Notes: a model not told the origin generated them from the sequence alone. A DNA stretch of 64,000 bases from Ciceribacter lividus (GCF_003337715.1 NZ_QPIX01000006.1:62001-126000), one strand, 5' to 3'; counted from the stretch's first letter, positions 18,443-27,413 are shown. A program made the numbers and translations.

Positions 18443-19408
18443 CTATTTCTTGACCCACTCGGACCAGCGCGCCTCGTTGGCGGCCATCCAGGCCGCCACA
18501 ACGTCTTCGAGCTTCTTGCCGTTGACATCGACGTCGGTGATCATCGCACCCATTTCGTCGTTGTTGACGTTGAAGGCCTTGATCGCCTTGTACGCGCCCG
18601 GCCACTTGTCCTTCACGCCGACCCAGCCGGCCTTCCAGATCGGACCGAAAGGCTTGCCGCAATCATAGGCCATGTCGGGATTGGAGCCCCAGCTCGCGTC
18701 GTTGTAACATTCGGGCGTGTAGGCCGGGAACTCGACCCACTCGCCCTTGTACTTGGCAGGCGCCCAATGCGGCGCGTAGATCCACAGCATGATCGGCGCC
18801 TGGCGCTGATAGGCGCTCTCGAGCTCCGCGAAGAGGGCGGCGTCCGTGCCGGCATGGACGACTTCGAAGGGCAGGTCGAGAGCCTCGACGCGTTCGTCGT
18901 CGAAGCCACCCCAGGTAACAGGGCCGCCGAGATAGCGGCCCTTCGGCGCAGTCTCAGCCGTGGAAAAGGCTTCCGCGCAGGCCGGTTCCTTCAGAGCTTC
19001 CCAATTGGGCAGACCGGGGCATTTTTCCTTCATGTATTCCGGAAACCACCACTCCTCCTTCGCCTGCATCCCGGTCTCACCGAGATTTTCGACCTTGCCG
19101 GTCGCAACGGCGTTATCGAGCGCCTCCTGTCCGGTGGTCGCCCAGATTTCCATGGCGACGTGAAGGTCTCCCGTCTCCAGCCCGGCGAACTGCGCGAGAT
19201 AGTCGGCCTGGACATATTCCACGGAATATCCGGCCTTCTTCAGCACTTCGCCCATGATGTTGGTGGTGATCAGCTGACCGGTCCAGTCGTGCAGGGTCAG
19301 CTTGATCGGATCTGTGGATTCCTGTGCCATCGATGGCGTGGCCAAGACCACGCCCGACAAGAGAAGAACGGCCGCGGACAACCGCGGCAGGCGCGCAAGA
19401 TCAAGCAT
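18443..19408 (-). CDS. Glycine betaine/quaternary-amine periplasmic binding protein
   Basis: The 321-residue product has a Sec signal peptide ending at SMAQE and an OpuAC-type domain (KLTLHDWTGQLITTNIMGEV). It is rich in tryptophans that could form an aromatic cage, and has internal cysteines (KCPGLP, PACAEA, PECYND, YDCGKP) as in TmoX-type and some other Opu-type proteins. ATG 19408 is chosen because GGGAGAA lies 6 nt upstream and the signal peptide starts there. It is the first gene of the minus-strand amine operon, divergent from the deoR gene. The ligand is probably a methylated amine such as glycine betaine, carnitine or TMAO; the sequence does not decide which. Confidence 0.86.
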   Translation of the reverse strand: MLDLARLPRLSAAVLLLSGVVLATPSMAQESTDPIKLTLHDWTGQLITTNIMGEVLKKAGYSVEYVQADYLAQFAGLETGDLHVAMEIWATTGQEALDNAVATGKVENLGETGMQAKEEWWFPEYMKEKCPGLPNWEALKEPACAEAFSTAETAPKGRYLGGPVTWGGFDDERVEALDLPFEVVHAGTDAALFAELESAYQRQAPIMLWIYAPHWAPAKYKGEWVEFPAYTPECYNDASWGSNPDMAYDCGKPFGPIWKAGWVGVKDKWPGAYKAIKAFNVNNDEMGAMITDVDVNGKKLEDVVAAWMAANEARWSEWVKK

Positions 19409-19524
19409 TCGAGTTCTCCCAGTAGAGCCCGTTGAAAGAGTGATGAACTGGCAAGGCACCCGACCGTCGTTCCCCGTACTTTTCGTATCTTGAGACGGGA
19501 GTGCGTGGCAGCAATCTCATGTCA

Positions 19525-19584
19525 GACAAGAGCGCTTGTCAACGCCAATTTGTGGCTTTTTGTGTTTTTATGCCCGTTTCTGTG
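19525..19584. promoter_or_regulatory. Candidate DeoR operator region
   Basis: The 240-bp divergent spacer holds an inverted repeat GACAAG-AGCG-CTTGTC at 19525-19540. Two copies of TTTGTG follow at 19549-19554 and 19559-19564, exactly one helical turn apart, with a further TTTCTGTGG near 19577-19585. Short T-rich direct repeats at helical spacing are typical of DeoR/GlpR operators. The binding itself is inference. Confidence 0.45.
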
Positions 19585-19648
19585 GCCGATGATTGCCGCG
19601 TTGGCTCGGCTGCGCTATGACGACGGTACGGCACGACTGGTTGGGATC

Positions 19649-20404
19649 ATGGCTCCTTCGAAAAGGCACAGGGACATTCTTCGGCTGCTCGAACGCGACG
19701 GCACGGTCGCTGTCGCCGAGCTTGCACGAAAGCTCAACGTTTCGCTGGAGACGATCCGCCGGGACATCAAACCGCTCGCCGGCAACGGGAGTGTGATCAA
19801 GCTGCACGGCGCGGTCAGCCTTCCCTCGGTCGTCGGCGAGGCTCCGTTCGAGAAGCGCATGCGCGAAAACAGCGGCGCGAAACGCGCGATCGCCGCGGCT
19901 GTCGCCGCAACCATTCGCGACGCTGACTCCATCATGATGGATACCGGCACGACGACGAGTTTTCTCGCACGTGAACTGCTCGGCCATCGCCGCCTGACGG
20001 TCGTCACGAACTCTTCGGACATCGCCCGCACGCTCGCGACCGTCAACGACAACAAGGTCTATATGGCGGGCGGAGAACTGCGTAGCGACAACGGCGCCGC
20101 CTTCGGCACGACCGCCATCGAATTCGTCAGCCGCTTCGCCGTCACCCACGCGGTGATCTCAACCGGGGCGGTGAATGCCGGCGGCATGATGGATTTCGAC
20201 CTGGAAGAAGCCGAGTTCGCCCGCATGGTTCTGACGCGCGGCAAGCGCGCCCTGGTGGTGACCGACCACAGCAAGTTCGGACGAGATGGGCTGGTGAGGG
20301 TGAGCGGCTTCGATGCGATCACGGAGCTTGCGACCGACAAGGCGCCGCCGCCGGACATCGCCGAAGCGCTTTCCGCGGCAGGCGCCGAACTGCTGCTGGC
20401 ATGA
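19649..20404 (+). CDS. DeoR/GlpR-family transcriptional regulator
   Basis: The 251-aa product has an N-terminal DeoR winged helix (VAELARKLNVSLETIRRDIK) and a C-terminal DeoR sensor domain with DTGTTTSFLA, VVTNSSDIA and VVTDHSKFGR, the part that binds phosphorylated metabolites. ATG 19649 gives the standard length; an in-frame extension back to 19490 is unlikely to be translated. The gene is divergent from the methylated-amine operon and is its obvious regulator. Because DeoR proteins usually sense a phosphorylated compound, a product of kinase A or B is an attractive effector. Convergent with the next lacI-type gene, with 34 bp between stops. Confidence 0.85.
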   Translation: MAPSKRHRDILRLLERDGTVAVAELARKLNVSLETIRRDIKPLAGNGSVIKLHGAVSLPSVVGEAPFEKRMRENSGAKRAIAAAVAATIRDADSIMMDTGTTTSFLARELLGHRRLTVVTNSSDIARTLATVNDNKVYMAGGELRSDNGAAFGTTAIEFVSRFAVTHAVISTGAVNAGGMMDFDLEEAEFARMVLTRGKRALVVTDHSKFGRDGLVRVSGFDAITELATDKAPPPDIAEALSAAGAELLLA

Positions 20405-20438
20405 GGGGGCACCCAGGTAGAGATTGCTTCACGACCCT

Positions 20439-21491
20439 TCAGTCGGCCGCCCTACTTGCCGTCGACGACCGTTCCACAAGATGGCAGGCGAGTTCCAGAC
20501 GACGTGGTGGAAACGGCATGCCGGAGAGGCTGTCACGCAAGAGGTCGAGCGCGGCCGAACCGATTTCCCGCATCGGAATGTGCATGGTCGTCAGCGGCGG
20601 GTTGAGGAAGGCTGCCTGCGGCAGGTCGTCCATCCCCATCACCGATACGTCGCGCGGCACGGCATAGCCCATCTGCTGCACACCCAGCATTGCGCCGACG
20701 GCGAGGCTGTCGCCGGCCGCCAGAACGGCGGTGAAATCCAGCCCGCGCTCCCGGATGCGTGAGACGATCGCCTGGGTGGCCAGTTCCGGCAGCCAATCGT
20801 CGACCGGCACGACGAGGTCCGGGTCAGCGGCAAGACCGTGGTGGAGCAGCGCGTCGCGCCAGCCTTCGTAACGCCGCTCGATGGTGCGGCGCCCCGGCCG
20901 CATGAGGAAGAGGATGCGGCGGTGGCCAAGCCCGATCAGGTGATCGGCGGCCAGTCGCGCGCTCGACCGGTTGCAGGGCGTGACGCTCGAAAGGCGCATG
21001 AACGGATCATCGCCGTTCAACAGTATCACCGGCTTCTGAAAGCCGCGCGTGGCGGCAAGCAACGCCTCGTCGTCAACGGTCAGGAACAGGAGGCCGAGGA
21101 TCTCCGGATCGTCCCTCGCTTCTTCGAGAAGCGTCAGTTCCTCCGCCTTGTCGGCGATGGGGCGCGTGATGATCTCGAGCCCGAGCGCCTGCGCCCGTTC
21201 CTTCAATCCGTCCAGCACGTAGAGCGTGAACTGGTTTCTCACATAGTCGATCATCGCCGCGCTGGATGCCGCAAGAATGACCTTCCGCCCCGCGACGGCG
21301 GTTGGCACGACGTAGTTCGCCGTTTTCGCCGCCTCCAGTATCTGCTGACGGATCTCCGGCCGAACGCCTTTCTCGCCTGCAAGCGCACGCGACACCGTGC
21401 TGAGCGAGACACCGCAGCGCTCGGCGATGTCCTCCAGTCGCACCTTCCTGCTCTTCTTCCCCCGCTTGCCGGGGAGCGGTTTTGCGGTCAC
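20439..21491 (-). CDS. LacI-family repressor of the uronide operon
   Basis: A 350-aa LacI/GalR regulator. The helix-turn-helix RLEDIAERCGVSLSTVSRALAGEKGV is at residues 18-43, the hinge follows, and the rest is a periplasmic-binding-protein-like sensor with FNGDDPFM-like and SVMGMDDLPQAAFL motifs. A basic N-terminal tail (PLPGKRGKKSRK) precedes the HTH. It is divergent from the GH105-kduI operon, 110 bp away, and presumably represses it until a uronide or its breakdown product binds. Confidence 0.85.
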   Translation of the reverse strand: MTAKPLPGKRGKKSRKVRLEDIAERCGVSLSTVSRALAGEKGVRPEIRQQILEAAKTANYVVPTAVAGRKVILAASSAAMIDYVRNQFTLYVLDGLKERAQALGLEIITRPIADKAEELTLLEEARDDPEILGLLFLTVDDEALLAATRGFQKPVILLNGDDPFMRLSSVTPCNRSSARLAADHLIGLGHRRILFLMRPGRRTIERRYEGWRDALLHHGLAADPDLVVPVDDWLPELATQAIVSRIRERGLDFTAVLAAGDSLAVGAMLGVQQMGYAVPRDVSVMGMDDLPQAAFLNPPLTTMHIPMREIGSAALDLLRDSLSGMPFPPRRLELACHLVERSSTASRAAD

Positions 21492-21518
21492 GTTTCACCT
21501 CTCTCCGCGCCAACATGA

Positions 21519-21529
21519 GAAAAATTTTC
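21519..21529. promoter_or_regulatory. Candidate LacI operator upstream of the GH105 gene
   Basis: An AT-rich hyphenated palindrome GAAAA-A-TTTTC lies in the divergent spacer between the lacI-type gene and the GH105 gene, 27 bp from the repressor start. It is the only palindromic AT-rich element there. Assignment as the operator is inferred from position. Confidence 0.35.
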
Positions 21530-21601
21530 AGATTGCGCAAGAAAAATCACCATGCATTATCAAGTCAAATCCGTCCATCGGTGACCACAGGGAGGAGCAC
21601 C

Positions 21602-22702
21602 ATGGGCCTGACCGGCCATGACATTCGCACTGGACTCGATCGCCTTGTCGCCGGCATGACCGGCCTCAGGCACAGCGGTCGTTTTCACGAGCCGAACCTC
21701 GACGGTACCGCCGGCGACTACATCAGCTTCGACAGCTGGGAATGGCCGCAGGGTGTCGGCCTCTATGGCCTCGTGCGCCTGTGGCTGCTGACCGGCCGCG
21801 ACGATCTGCGTAAACTTGTCGAGGATTGGTACGCCTCCCAGATTGCCGGCGGCCTGCCGGGCCTCAACGTCAATACCACCGCGCCGATGCTCGGCCTTTC
21901 GGTTCTCTGGGCGAAAACCCGCGACCCGCGGTGGCAGCCCGTGCTCGACACCTGGGCGAACCGCGTGCTCTCCGAAATGGGCCGCACGCCGGAAGGCGGC
22001 TTCGAGCACCACGTCTCCGACAGGATCAACGACAACGAGCTCTGGGACGACACGCTCTACATGGTGGCGCTCTTCCTCGCCTCCTACGGTCAGGCAAGCG
22101 GCCGGCGCGAACTCGTCGACGAGGCGTCGCTCCAGTTTCTCGTCCATACACGCTACCTCGCCGATCCCCAGACCGGCCTCTGGTTCCACGGCTGGACCTT
22201 CGAGGGACGGCACAATTTCGCGCGTGCCCGCTGGGCGCGTGGCAATGCCTGGATCACCGCCGGCATTCTCGACCTTTTCGACCTCGCCGAACTCGGCCGG
22301 CCGGTGCGACGCTTCCTCGAAGGCGTGCTGGTGGCACAGGTTGACACCTTGCTCAGACTTCAGGCACCGTCCGGCGCCTGGCGCACACTGCTCGATGACC
22401 CGACCTCCTACGAGGAGATTTCCGCGACCGCCGGCATCGGCTACGGACTCCTGAAGGGCTATCGACTCGGCCTCGGCACGCCAGCCTGGCGAAGCGCCGG
22501 GCTTCAGGCGCTCGAGGCGGTGATGCACAACATCGACGAAAGCGGCACCGTCCTCAACGTTTCCTACGGTACCCGCATGGGTCACGACCTGCAGTTCTAC
22601 AAGGACATCCCGATCCAGCCGACCGGCTACGGCCAGGCGCTGGCGATCCTGTGCCTTTCGGAGGCGCTCAACCATGTCGGAGCGGAGGGACAGGCGGCAT
22701 GA
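21602..22702 (+). CDS. GH105 (YteR/RhiN-like) unsaturated uronyl hydrolase
   Basis: The 366-aa product is an alpha/alpha-toroid glycoside hydrolase of family 105/88, which removes the unsaturated uronic acid from the non-reducing end of oligosaccharides made by polysaccharide lyases. Family landmarks are DSWEWPQGVGLYGL, NELWDDTLYMVALF (with the catalytic aspartate), FARARWARGNAW and the C-terminal IPIQPTGYGQAL. No signal peptide is seen, so it works in the cytoplasm on imported oligomers. A very strong GGGAGGAG lies before the start. The stop overlaps kduI as ATGA. A rhamnogalacturonan-type substrate is typical but not proven. Confidence 0.88.
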   Translation: MGLTGHDIRTGLDRLVAGMTGLRHSGRFHEPNLDGTAGDYISFDSWEWPQGVGLYGLVRLWLLTGRDDLRKLVEDWYASQIAGGLPGLNVNTTAPMLGLSVLWAKTRDPRWQPVLDTWANRVLSEMGRTPEGGFEHHVSDRINDNELWDDTLYMVALFLASYGQASGRRELVDEASLQFLVHTRYLADPQTGLWFHGWTFEGRHNFARARWARGNAWITAGILDLFDLAELGRPVRRFLEGVLVAQVDTLLRLQAPSGAWRTLLDDPTSYEEISATAGIGYGLLKGYRLGLGTPAWRSAGLQALEAVMHNIDESGTVLNVSYGTRMGHDLQFYKDIPIQPTGYGQALAILCLSEALNHVGAEGQAA

Positions 22703-23535
22703 CGATGAAGGTACTCTACGGCGCCGGGCCGCAGGACGTGAAAGGGTATGACACGCAACGCCTGCGTGACGCCTTCCTGCTGAGCGACCTTTTCGCGGAC
22801 GACCAGGTCAACTTCACCTATACCCATGTCGATCGCCTCATCCTCGGCGGTGCCGTGCCGGTGACGACGAGCCTTGGCTTCGGCTCCGGCGCGGAGATCG
22901 GTACGCCCTATCTGCTCTCCGCCCGGGAAATGGGGATCGCCAATCTCGGCGGTACCGGCGTAATCGAGGTGGATGGTCAACGCTTCGTGCTCGAAAACCG
23001 CGACGTGCTTTATGTCGGCCGCGGCGCCCGGCAGATGACCGCCTCCAGCCTGTCGGCCGAAAGACCCGCCCGTTTCTACATGAATTCGGTGCCCGCCGGT
23101 GCCGACTTCCCGCACCGGCTGATCACCCGCAGAGAAGCAAAGCCCCTCGACCTCGGCGATGTGCGCCGCTCGAACAGGCGCCGGCTCGCGATGTACATCC
23201 ATCCGGAGGTCGCCCCGTCCTGCCTGCTGCTCATGGGCATCACCGACCTTGCCGAGGGCAGCGCCTGGAACACCATGCCCCCGCATCTGCACGAACGGCG
23301 GATGGAGGCCTACTGCTATTTCGACCTCTCGCCGGAGGACCGGGTCATCCACGTGATGGGACGGCCGGAGGAGACCCGCCACCTGATCGTCGCGAACGGT
23401 GAGGCGGTCCTTTCCCCCGCCTGGTCGATCCACATGGGCGCCGGTACGGGACCTTACGCCTTCGTCTGGGGCATGACCGGCGAGAACCAGGAATATAACG
23501 ACGTCGCTCCCGTAGCCGTGGCTGATCTCAAATGA
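22699..23535 (+). CDS. kduI: KduI, 5-dehydro-4-deoxy-D-glucuronate isomerase
   Basis: KduI isomerises 4-deoxy-L-threo-5-hexosulose uronate to 3-deoxy-D-glycero-2,5-hexodiulosonate, the next step after release of the unsaturated uronate by the preceding enzyme. The 278-aa product matches the usual length. The cupin metal site is visible as PPHLHERRMEAYCYF plus the later PAWSIHMGAGTGPYAFVWGM. It overlaps both neighbours by 4 bp (ATGA), so the three uronide proteins are translationally coupled. KduD, the following dehydrogenase, is not in the window. Confidence 0.92.
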   Translation: MTMKVLYGAGPQDVKGYDTQRLRDAFLLSDLFADDQVNFTYTHVDRLILGGAVPVTTSLGFGSGAEIGTPYLLSAREMGIANLGGTGVIEVDGQRFVLENRDVLYVGRGARQMTASSLSAERPARFYMNSVPAGADFPHRLITRREAKPLDLGDVRRSNRRRLAMYIHPEVAPSCLLLMGITDLAEGSAWNTMPPHLHERRMEAYCYFDLSPEDRVIHVMGRPEETRHLIVANGEAVLSPAWSIHMGAGTGPYAFVWGMTGENQEYNDVAPVAVADLK

Positions 23536-26015
23536 CGAAAACGACCTTCCATATGAAGAAAGACCTACCGGCCGGAGAGGCCATTCGCTACTGGCAGCTC
23601 GGTGCCATCGCCGAAGAGCATTTCGACGTACCGGACCAGCCGATGAAGGGCGAGATGGACCCCTTCTTCTTCCTGACCAAGCACAAGAACTTCATTCCGC
23701 ACGAGTATCCCTGCCGCACTCTCTTCGCCGAGCGTTATCGCGGCAGCCGTCCCGACGTTCGCGGCGCCTTCGAGGCCGCCCGCTGGTGGCTGCCCTTCGG
23801 TTCGCCGCGGCTCGATCTTTCGGGCTTCTGGTTCCGACCGACGCGTCTTGCCACCTGGGCACGCACCTTTATCGAGGCAGAAGCGGCGGGAACGGCGAGG
23901 GTTCGTCTCGGCACGTGCGGCGGCGCCGTGCTCTGGCTGAACGGCGATGAAGCAGGCTGGATGGCGCCCTATAGCCGCAATCTCGAAGCCAAGGCGGAAT
24001 TCGATCTTCCGCTTCAGGAAGGCCTCAACGAGATCATCCTGTTCTTCGACGACCTTGCCGAACGCGATGCCCGCTATTTCATCCAGCTCGATTATTTGTC
24101 GGGTCCGAAGGCCGCGGTCGCACTGCCCGTCCCCTGCGCGCCGTCCGCGGCCGATGCGGTGGAAACCGCCCTCGACGGAATGCACTTCAATCGCCCGGCC
24201 TATTTCGAAGGGGACATGACGCTCATTTTCGGCTCACCCTTGCCGATGGATGTCGAGGTCGCAGTCGCGGTCGAAGGCGACTTCATGTCGACCGAACGTT
24301 TCGACTACGATTTCCGGCTCAAGGCCGGCGAGACCCGCCTCGTCGTCGGCCCGTCGAGCGCAATGCCCGCCGACTTCCGCCATTTCCGCGTGACGCTGGA
24401 CGCAAACGGTTTCGTGGCAGCCCGGTCGATCGGCGTCGAGATTTGCCATGCCGCCCGGCACGGCGAAGCGCCGAAAACGCTCTCCGCCCGCATAGAGGAA
24501 ACACTCGACGAGATCTCCGAATATTCCGAGCGCGACACCGTGCGCGCCTTCGCGCGGCTCGCCAGCGGCCGCGGCGGTGCCGACACGGATGCGATGATCG
24601 AGGAGATTTTGCCCTCGATCGAGGACTGCCACGACTGCGCCGATTTCTCTCTCGTGCCGCTCATCTGGTCGCGCACCGTCTGGGGTGGGGATGTCGGCAC
24701 GGCGACCCGCGCGCGCATCGACCGCGCCATCCTCGGTTTCCGCTACTGGATGGACGAACCGGGCAATGACGTGCAGTGGTATTTTTCCGAGAACCATGCG
24801 CTTCTCTTCCACACCTCGGCCTATCTCGCCGGCACTCTCTTTCCTGAAGATGTCTTCGTCCGGTCCGGACGCAAGGGAGCGGACCAGCGTGCCGTAGGCG
24901 CTGCCCGGGTGCGCGCCTGGCTCGATCATTTCGAGGCCTGGGAGATGGCGGAATTCAACTCCGCCCCCTATTTCCCGATCGACCTCAAGGGCCTGACGGC
25001 ACTCGCCGCCCTCGCACCCGACGCGGACATTGCGACGCGCGCCCGGAAAGGTATCGTCCGCCTCTGCGAGATCGTCGCGCGTTCGGCCCATCACGGCATG
25101 CTGACCGCCGCGCAGGGCCGATCCTACGAGCATACGCTTTGCGCCGGCCGGTCGCTCGAACTCTCCGGCGTCGCGCGCCTGCTCTGGGGCCGTGGCTGGT
25201 ACGGTCGGCGCGTCCATGCCCTGCCGCAACTCGCCGTCTGTCTGCGCGACCACGGTCTCGTCGTGCCGGAGGCTCTCGCCGACATTGCGAACCATCACTC
25301 CGAGGAGCACCAGGAATGGTGCTTCGCCCAGGGCGAGAACCGCTTCGCCGCGCTCTATCACTACAAGAGCCGCGCCTTTGCCATGGGCTCGGTTGCCCAT
25401 TATCGCTGGCACGACTGGGGTTATCAGGAAACCGTGCTGCATCTACGGCTCGGCGAGCGGCCGGAGGCGGCGATCTGGATCAATCATCCCGGCGAGACGA
25501 TCCAGTTCGGCTACGGCCGTCCGTCCTACTGGGGCGGCTGCGGCGCAGTCCCGCGCGCCCACCAGTATCGCGGGCTTGCGGTGCTCGATTTCCAAACGGT
25601 CGATGAACAGGTGGACTTCACGCATGCGTGGTTCCCCGTCGCAGAGTTCGACGAGAGCCGTGTTGAAGGAAATCTCGCAGTCGCCCGCAGTGGCAAGGGC
25701 GCCGTGCTCCTGCGCGGCAGCGTCCCGTTCGAGCGCGTCGTCGAGGGGCCGTCAGCCGATGCGGAGCTGCGTCAGCGCGGCCGCAATACGCGATGGATCG
25801 TCCGCGTCAGCGAAGCCTCCGATCTCGCCAGCGTCGAGGCGCGCTTCGCCAGCCTCGCGGTCCGGGAAGAGGCGGACGGCACGTTCACCATCGACGACCC
25901 GGAATATGGCGTCGTGCGTTTCCGGTCCGACGGCTCCGCGGAAGCGGAGGGCCGCACCATCGTGCCCGAGACATTCACCGTCGCCGGTGCGGCGACGATG
26001 CTCCCGGCTTGCTAG
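23532..26015 (+). CDS. Unrecognised 827-residue protein of the uronide operon, probable alpha/alpha-toroid carbohydrate-active enzyme
   Basis: I do not recognise a named family. The protein has no signal peptide. The first 310 residues or so look like beta-sandwich material (WARTFIEAEAAGTARVRLGTCGGAVLWLNGDE resembles the jelly-roll of glycosidases). Residues about 330-660 are helix-rich with aromatic and His/Asp/Glu clusters (NDVQWYFSENHALLFHT, GRSYEHTLCAGRSLEL, HHSEEHQEW, HYRWHDWGYQETV) that suggest a toroid active site. The last 170 residues are again beta-rich. It is translationally coupled to kduI and followed by the sugar ABC genes, so it probably acts in the cytoplasm on an imported uronide oligomer, as hydrolase or lyase. 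Function is inferred from context only. Confidence 0.6.
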   Translation: MTKTTFHMKKDLPAGEAIRYWQLGAIAEEHFDVPDQPMKGEMDPFFFLTKHKNFIPHEYPCRTLFAERYRGSRPDVRGAFEAARWWLPFGSPRLDLSGFWFRPTRLATWARTFIEAEAAGTARVRLGTCGGAVLWLNGDEAGWMAPYSRNLEAKAEFDLPLQEGLNEIILFFDDLAERDARYFIQLDYLSGPKAAVALPVPCAPSAADAVETALDGMHFNRPAYFEGDMTLIFGSPLPMDVEVAVAVEGDFMSTERFDYDFRLKAGETRLVVGPSSAMPADFRHFRVTLDANGFVAARSIGVEICHAARHGEAPKTLSARIEETLDEISEYSERDTVRAFARLASGRGGADTDAMIEEILPSIEDCHDCADFSLVPLIWSRTVWGGDVGTATRARIDRAILGFRYWMDEPGNDVQWYFSENHALLFHTSAYLAGTLFPEDVFVRSGRKGADQRAVGAARVRAWLDHFEAWEMAEFNSAPYFPIDLKGLTALAALAPDADIATRARKGIVRLCEIVARSAHHGMLTAAQGRSYEHTLCAGRSLELSGVARLLWGRGWYGRRVHALPQLAVCLRDHGLVVPEALADIANHHSEEHQEWCFAQGENRFAALYHYKSRAFAMGSVAHYRWHDWGYQETVLHLRLGERPEAAIWINHPGETIQFGYGRPSYWGGCGAVPRAHQYRGLAVLDFQTVDEQVDFTHAWFPVAEFDESRVEGNLAVARSGKGAVLLRGSVPFERVVEGPSADAELRQRGRNTRWIVRVSEASDLASVEARFASLAVREEADGTFTIDDPEYGVVRFRSDGSAEAEGRTIVPETFTVAGAATMLPAC

Positions 26016-26024
26016 CCGGAATGC

Positions 26025-26067
26025 CCCGCCCGCATGAGGCTGGCGGGTTTCGAACATGGCGGGCGGG
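26025..26067 (+). other. Intercistronic stem-loop before the solute-binding-protein gene
   Basis: CCCGCCCGC at 26025-26033 pairs perfectly with GCGGGCGGG at 26059-26067 across a 25-nt loop, with an alternative shorter hairpin at the right arm. It separates the three enzyme genes from the transport genes and may tune the relative amounts of each. Confidence 0.45.
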
Positions 26068-26097
26068 AGACCCGCTGATTGGAGAGGAGGAACGACC

Positions 26098-27366
26098 ATG
26101 AAGAAGACAAAAACCGTTCTGGCGGCACTCGCCGTCGGGCTTCTGACATCCACGTCGGCGCTCGCCGGCGACGTGCGCATCATGTGGTATTCGGACGGCG
26201 TCGAAGGCGAGGTTCTGAAGGATCTGCTCGACCGCTTCATGAAGGAGAACCCGGGGATCAACGTCGTCCTCGACAACGTCGCCTACAGTGTCGTGCGCGA
26301 ACAGCTTCCCGTCCAGCTCGAAGCGGGCTCGGGTCCGGACATCGCCCGCGTGACAAACCTGAAGGCACAGAGCCAGCACTGGCTCGATCTCCGCCCGCTC
26401 GTTGCCGATCCAGCCTACTGGGACGAGAATTTCGGCGCGCAGGCCGACTGGATGCGGCCGGACGGTTCCAACCAGATCTCCGGCTTCATGACGCAGATCA
26501 CGCTCACCGGCGGCTTTGCCAACAAGACGCTGTTCGAGCAGGCGGGCGTCGCCATCCCCGGCAAGGACGCGACCTGGGACGACTGGGCGAAGGCCGCCAA
26601 GCAGGTGGCCGAAAGCCAGCAGGTGCCCTTCGCCATGGCGCTCGACCGTTCCGGCCATCGCCTGACCGGTCCCATCCTCTCCTATGGCGGCAATTATGTC
26701 GGCGCCGACGGCAAGCCGGCTCCCCTCGACCAGGGCGCCAAGGACTTCTTGACGAAGTTCGTCGGCTGGGTCGAGGACGGCACGATGGGCAAGGACGTCT
26801 GGGTCTCGGCAGCCGGCTCCACCTACCGTGCGGCCGCCGACGACTTCATCAACGGGCAGCTCGTCTATTACTACTCCGGCTCCTGGCAGGTGCCGAATTT
26901 CTCCACCAAGATCGGCTCGAACTTCGACTGGGTCGCGACCGGCAGCCCTTGCGGCCCGGCCAATTGCACAGGCATGCCCGGTGGTGCCGGCCTCGTGGCA
27001 ATCAAGTACACGAAGAACCCGACGGAGGTGGCGAAGGTCATGGACTACCTCGCCCGCGAGGACATCGTGAAGGAGTTCTCCGAACGCACGCTGTTCCTGC
27101 CAGCCCATAAGGGCCTGCTCGCCAAGGGCCTCGACTTCAAGACCGACAACGCACAGGCGAAGGAAGCCCTCAATACCTTCGTCTCGGCGACGGGTTCGCT
27201 CTCCGAGCTTGCCCAGAAGCTGCCGGGCTGGTTCTGGTCCGACACCTTCTACGGCGCGCTCGTCACGCGCGTCAGCCAGGCGGCGGCCGGCGAAATGCCC
27301 GTCGGCGAGGCTTTCACCCGCATCGATGCGGATATCGCAGCCAAGGTGAAGGATTCCGGCCTGTAA
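26098..27366 (+). CDS. Sugar ABC transporter, extracellular solute-binding protein (family 1)
   Basis: The 422-aa product has a Sec signal peptide (cleavage after ALA, about residue 22) and the bilobed family-1 sugar-binding fold, with VRIMWYSDGVEGEVL, GSGPDIARV and a C-terminal GEAFTRIDADIAAKVK. ATG 26098 is chosen because GGAGAGGAGG precedes it and the signal peptide starts there. It is the periplasmic receptor of the importer encoded by the next three genes. The ligand is presumably an oligosaccharide containing an unsaturated uronate, given the GH105 and KduI enzymes upstream. Confidence 0.88.
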   Translation: MKKTKTVLAALAVGLLTSTSALAGDVRIMWYSDGVEGEVLKDLLDRFMKENPGINVVLDNVAYSVVREQLPVQLEAGSGPDIARVTNLKAQSQHWLDLRPLVADPAYWDENFGAQADWMRPDGSNQISGFMTQITLTGGFANKTLFEQAGVAIPGKDATWDDWAKAAKQVAESQQVPFAMALDRSGHRLTGPILSYGGNYVGADGKPAPLDQGAKDFLTKFVGWVEDGTMGKDVWVSAAGSTYRAAADDFINGQLVYYYSGSWQVPNFSTKIGSNFDWVATGSPCGPANCTGMPGGAGLVAIKYTKNPTEVAKVMDYLAREDIVKEFSERTLFLPAHKGLLAKGLDFKTDNAQAKEALNTFVSATGSLSELAQKLPGWFWSDTFYGALVTRVSQAAAGEMPVGEAFTRIDADIAAKVKDSGL

Positions 27367-27413
27367 GGTCGCAGCGCCGTCGGCAAACTTGCCACGGCCA
27401 AAGGATGCCGGTC

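Noticed and set aside
20401..20762. Short plus-strand frames after the DeoR gene
   Set aside because: They are antisense to the LacI gene and have no domain or start signal.
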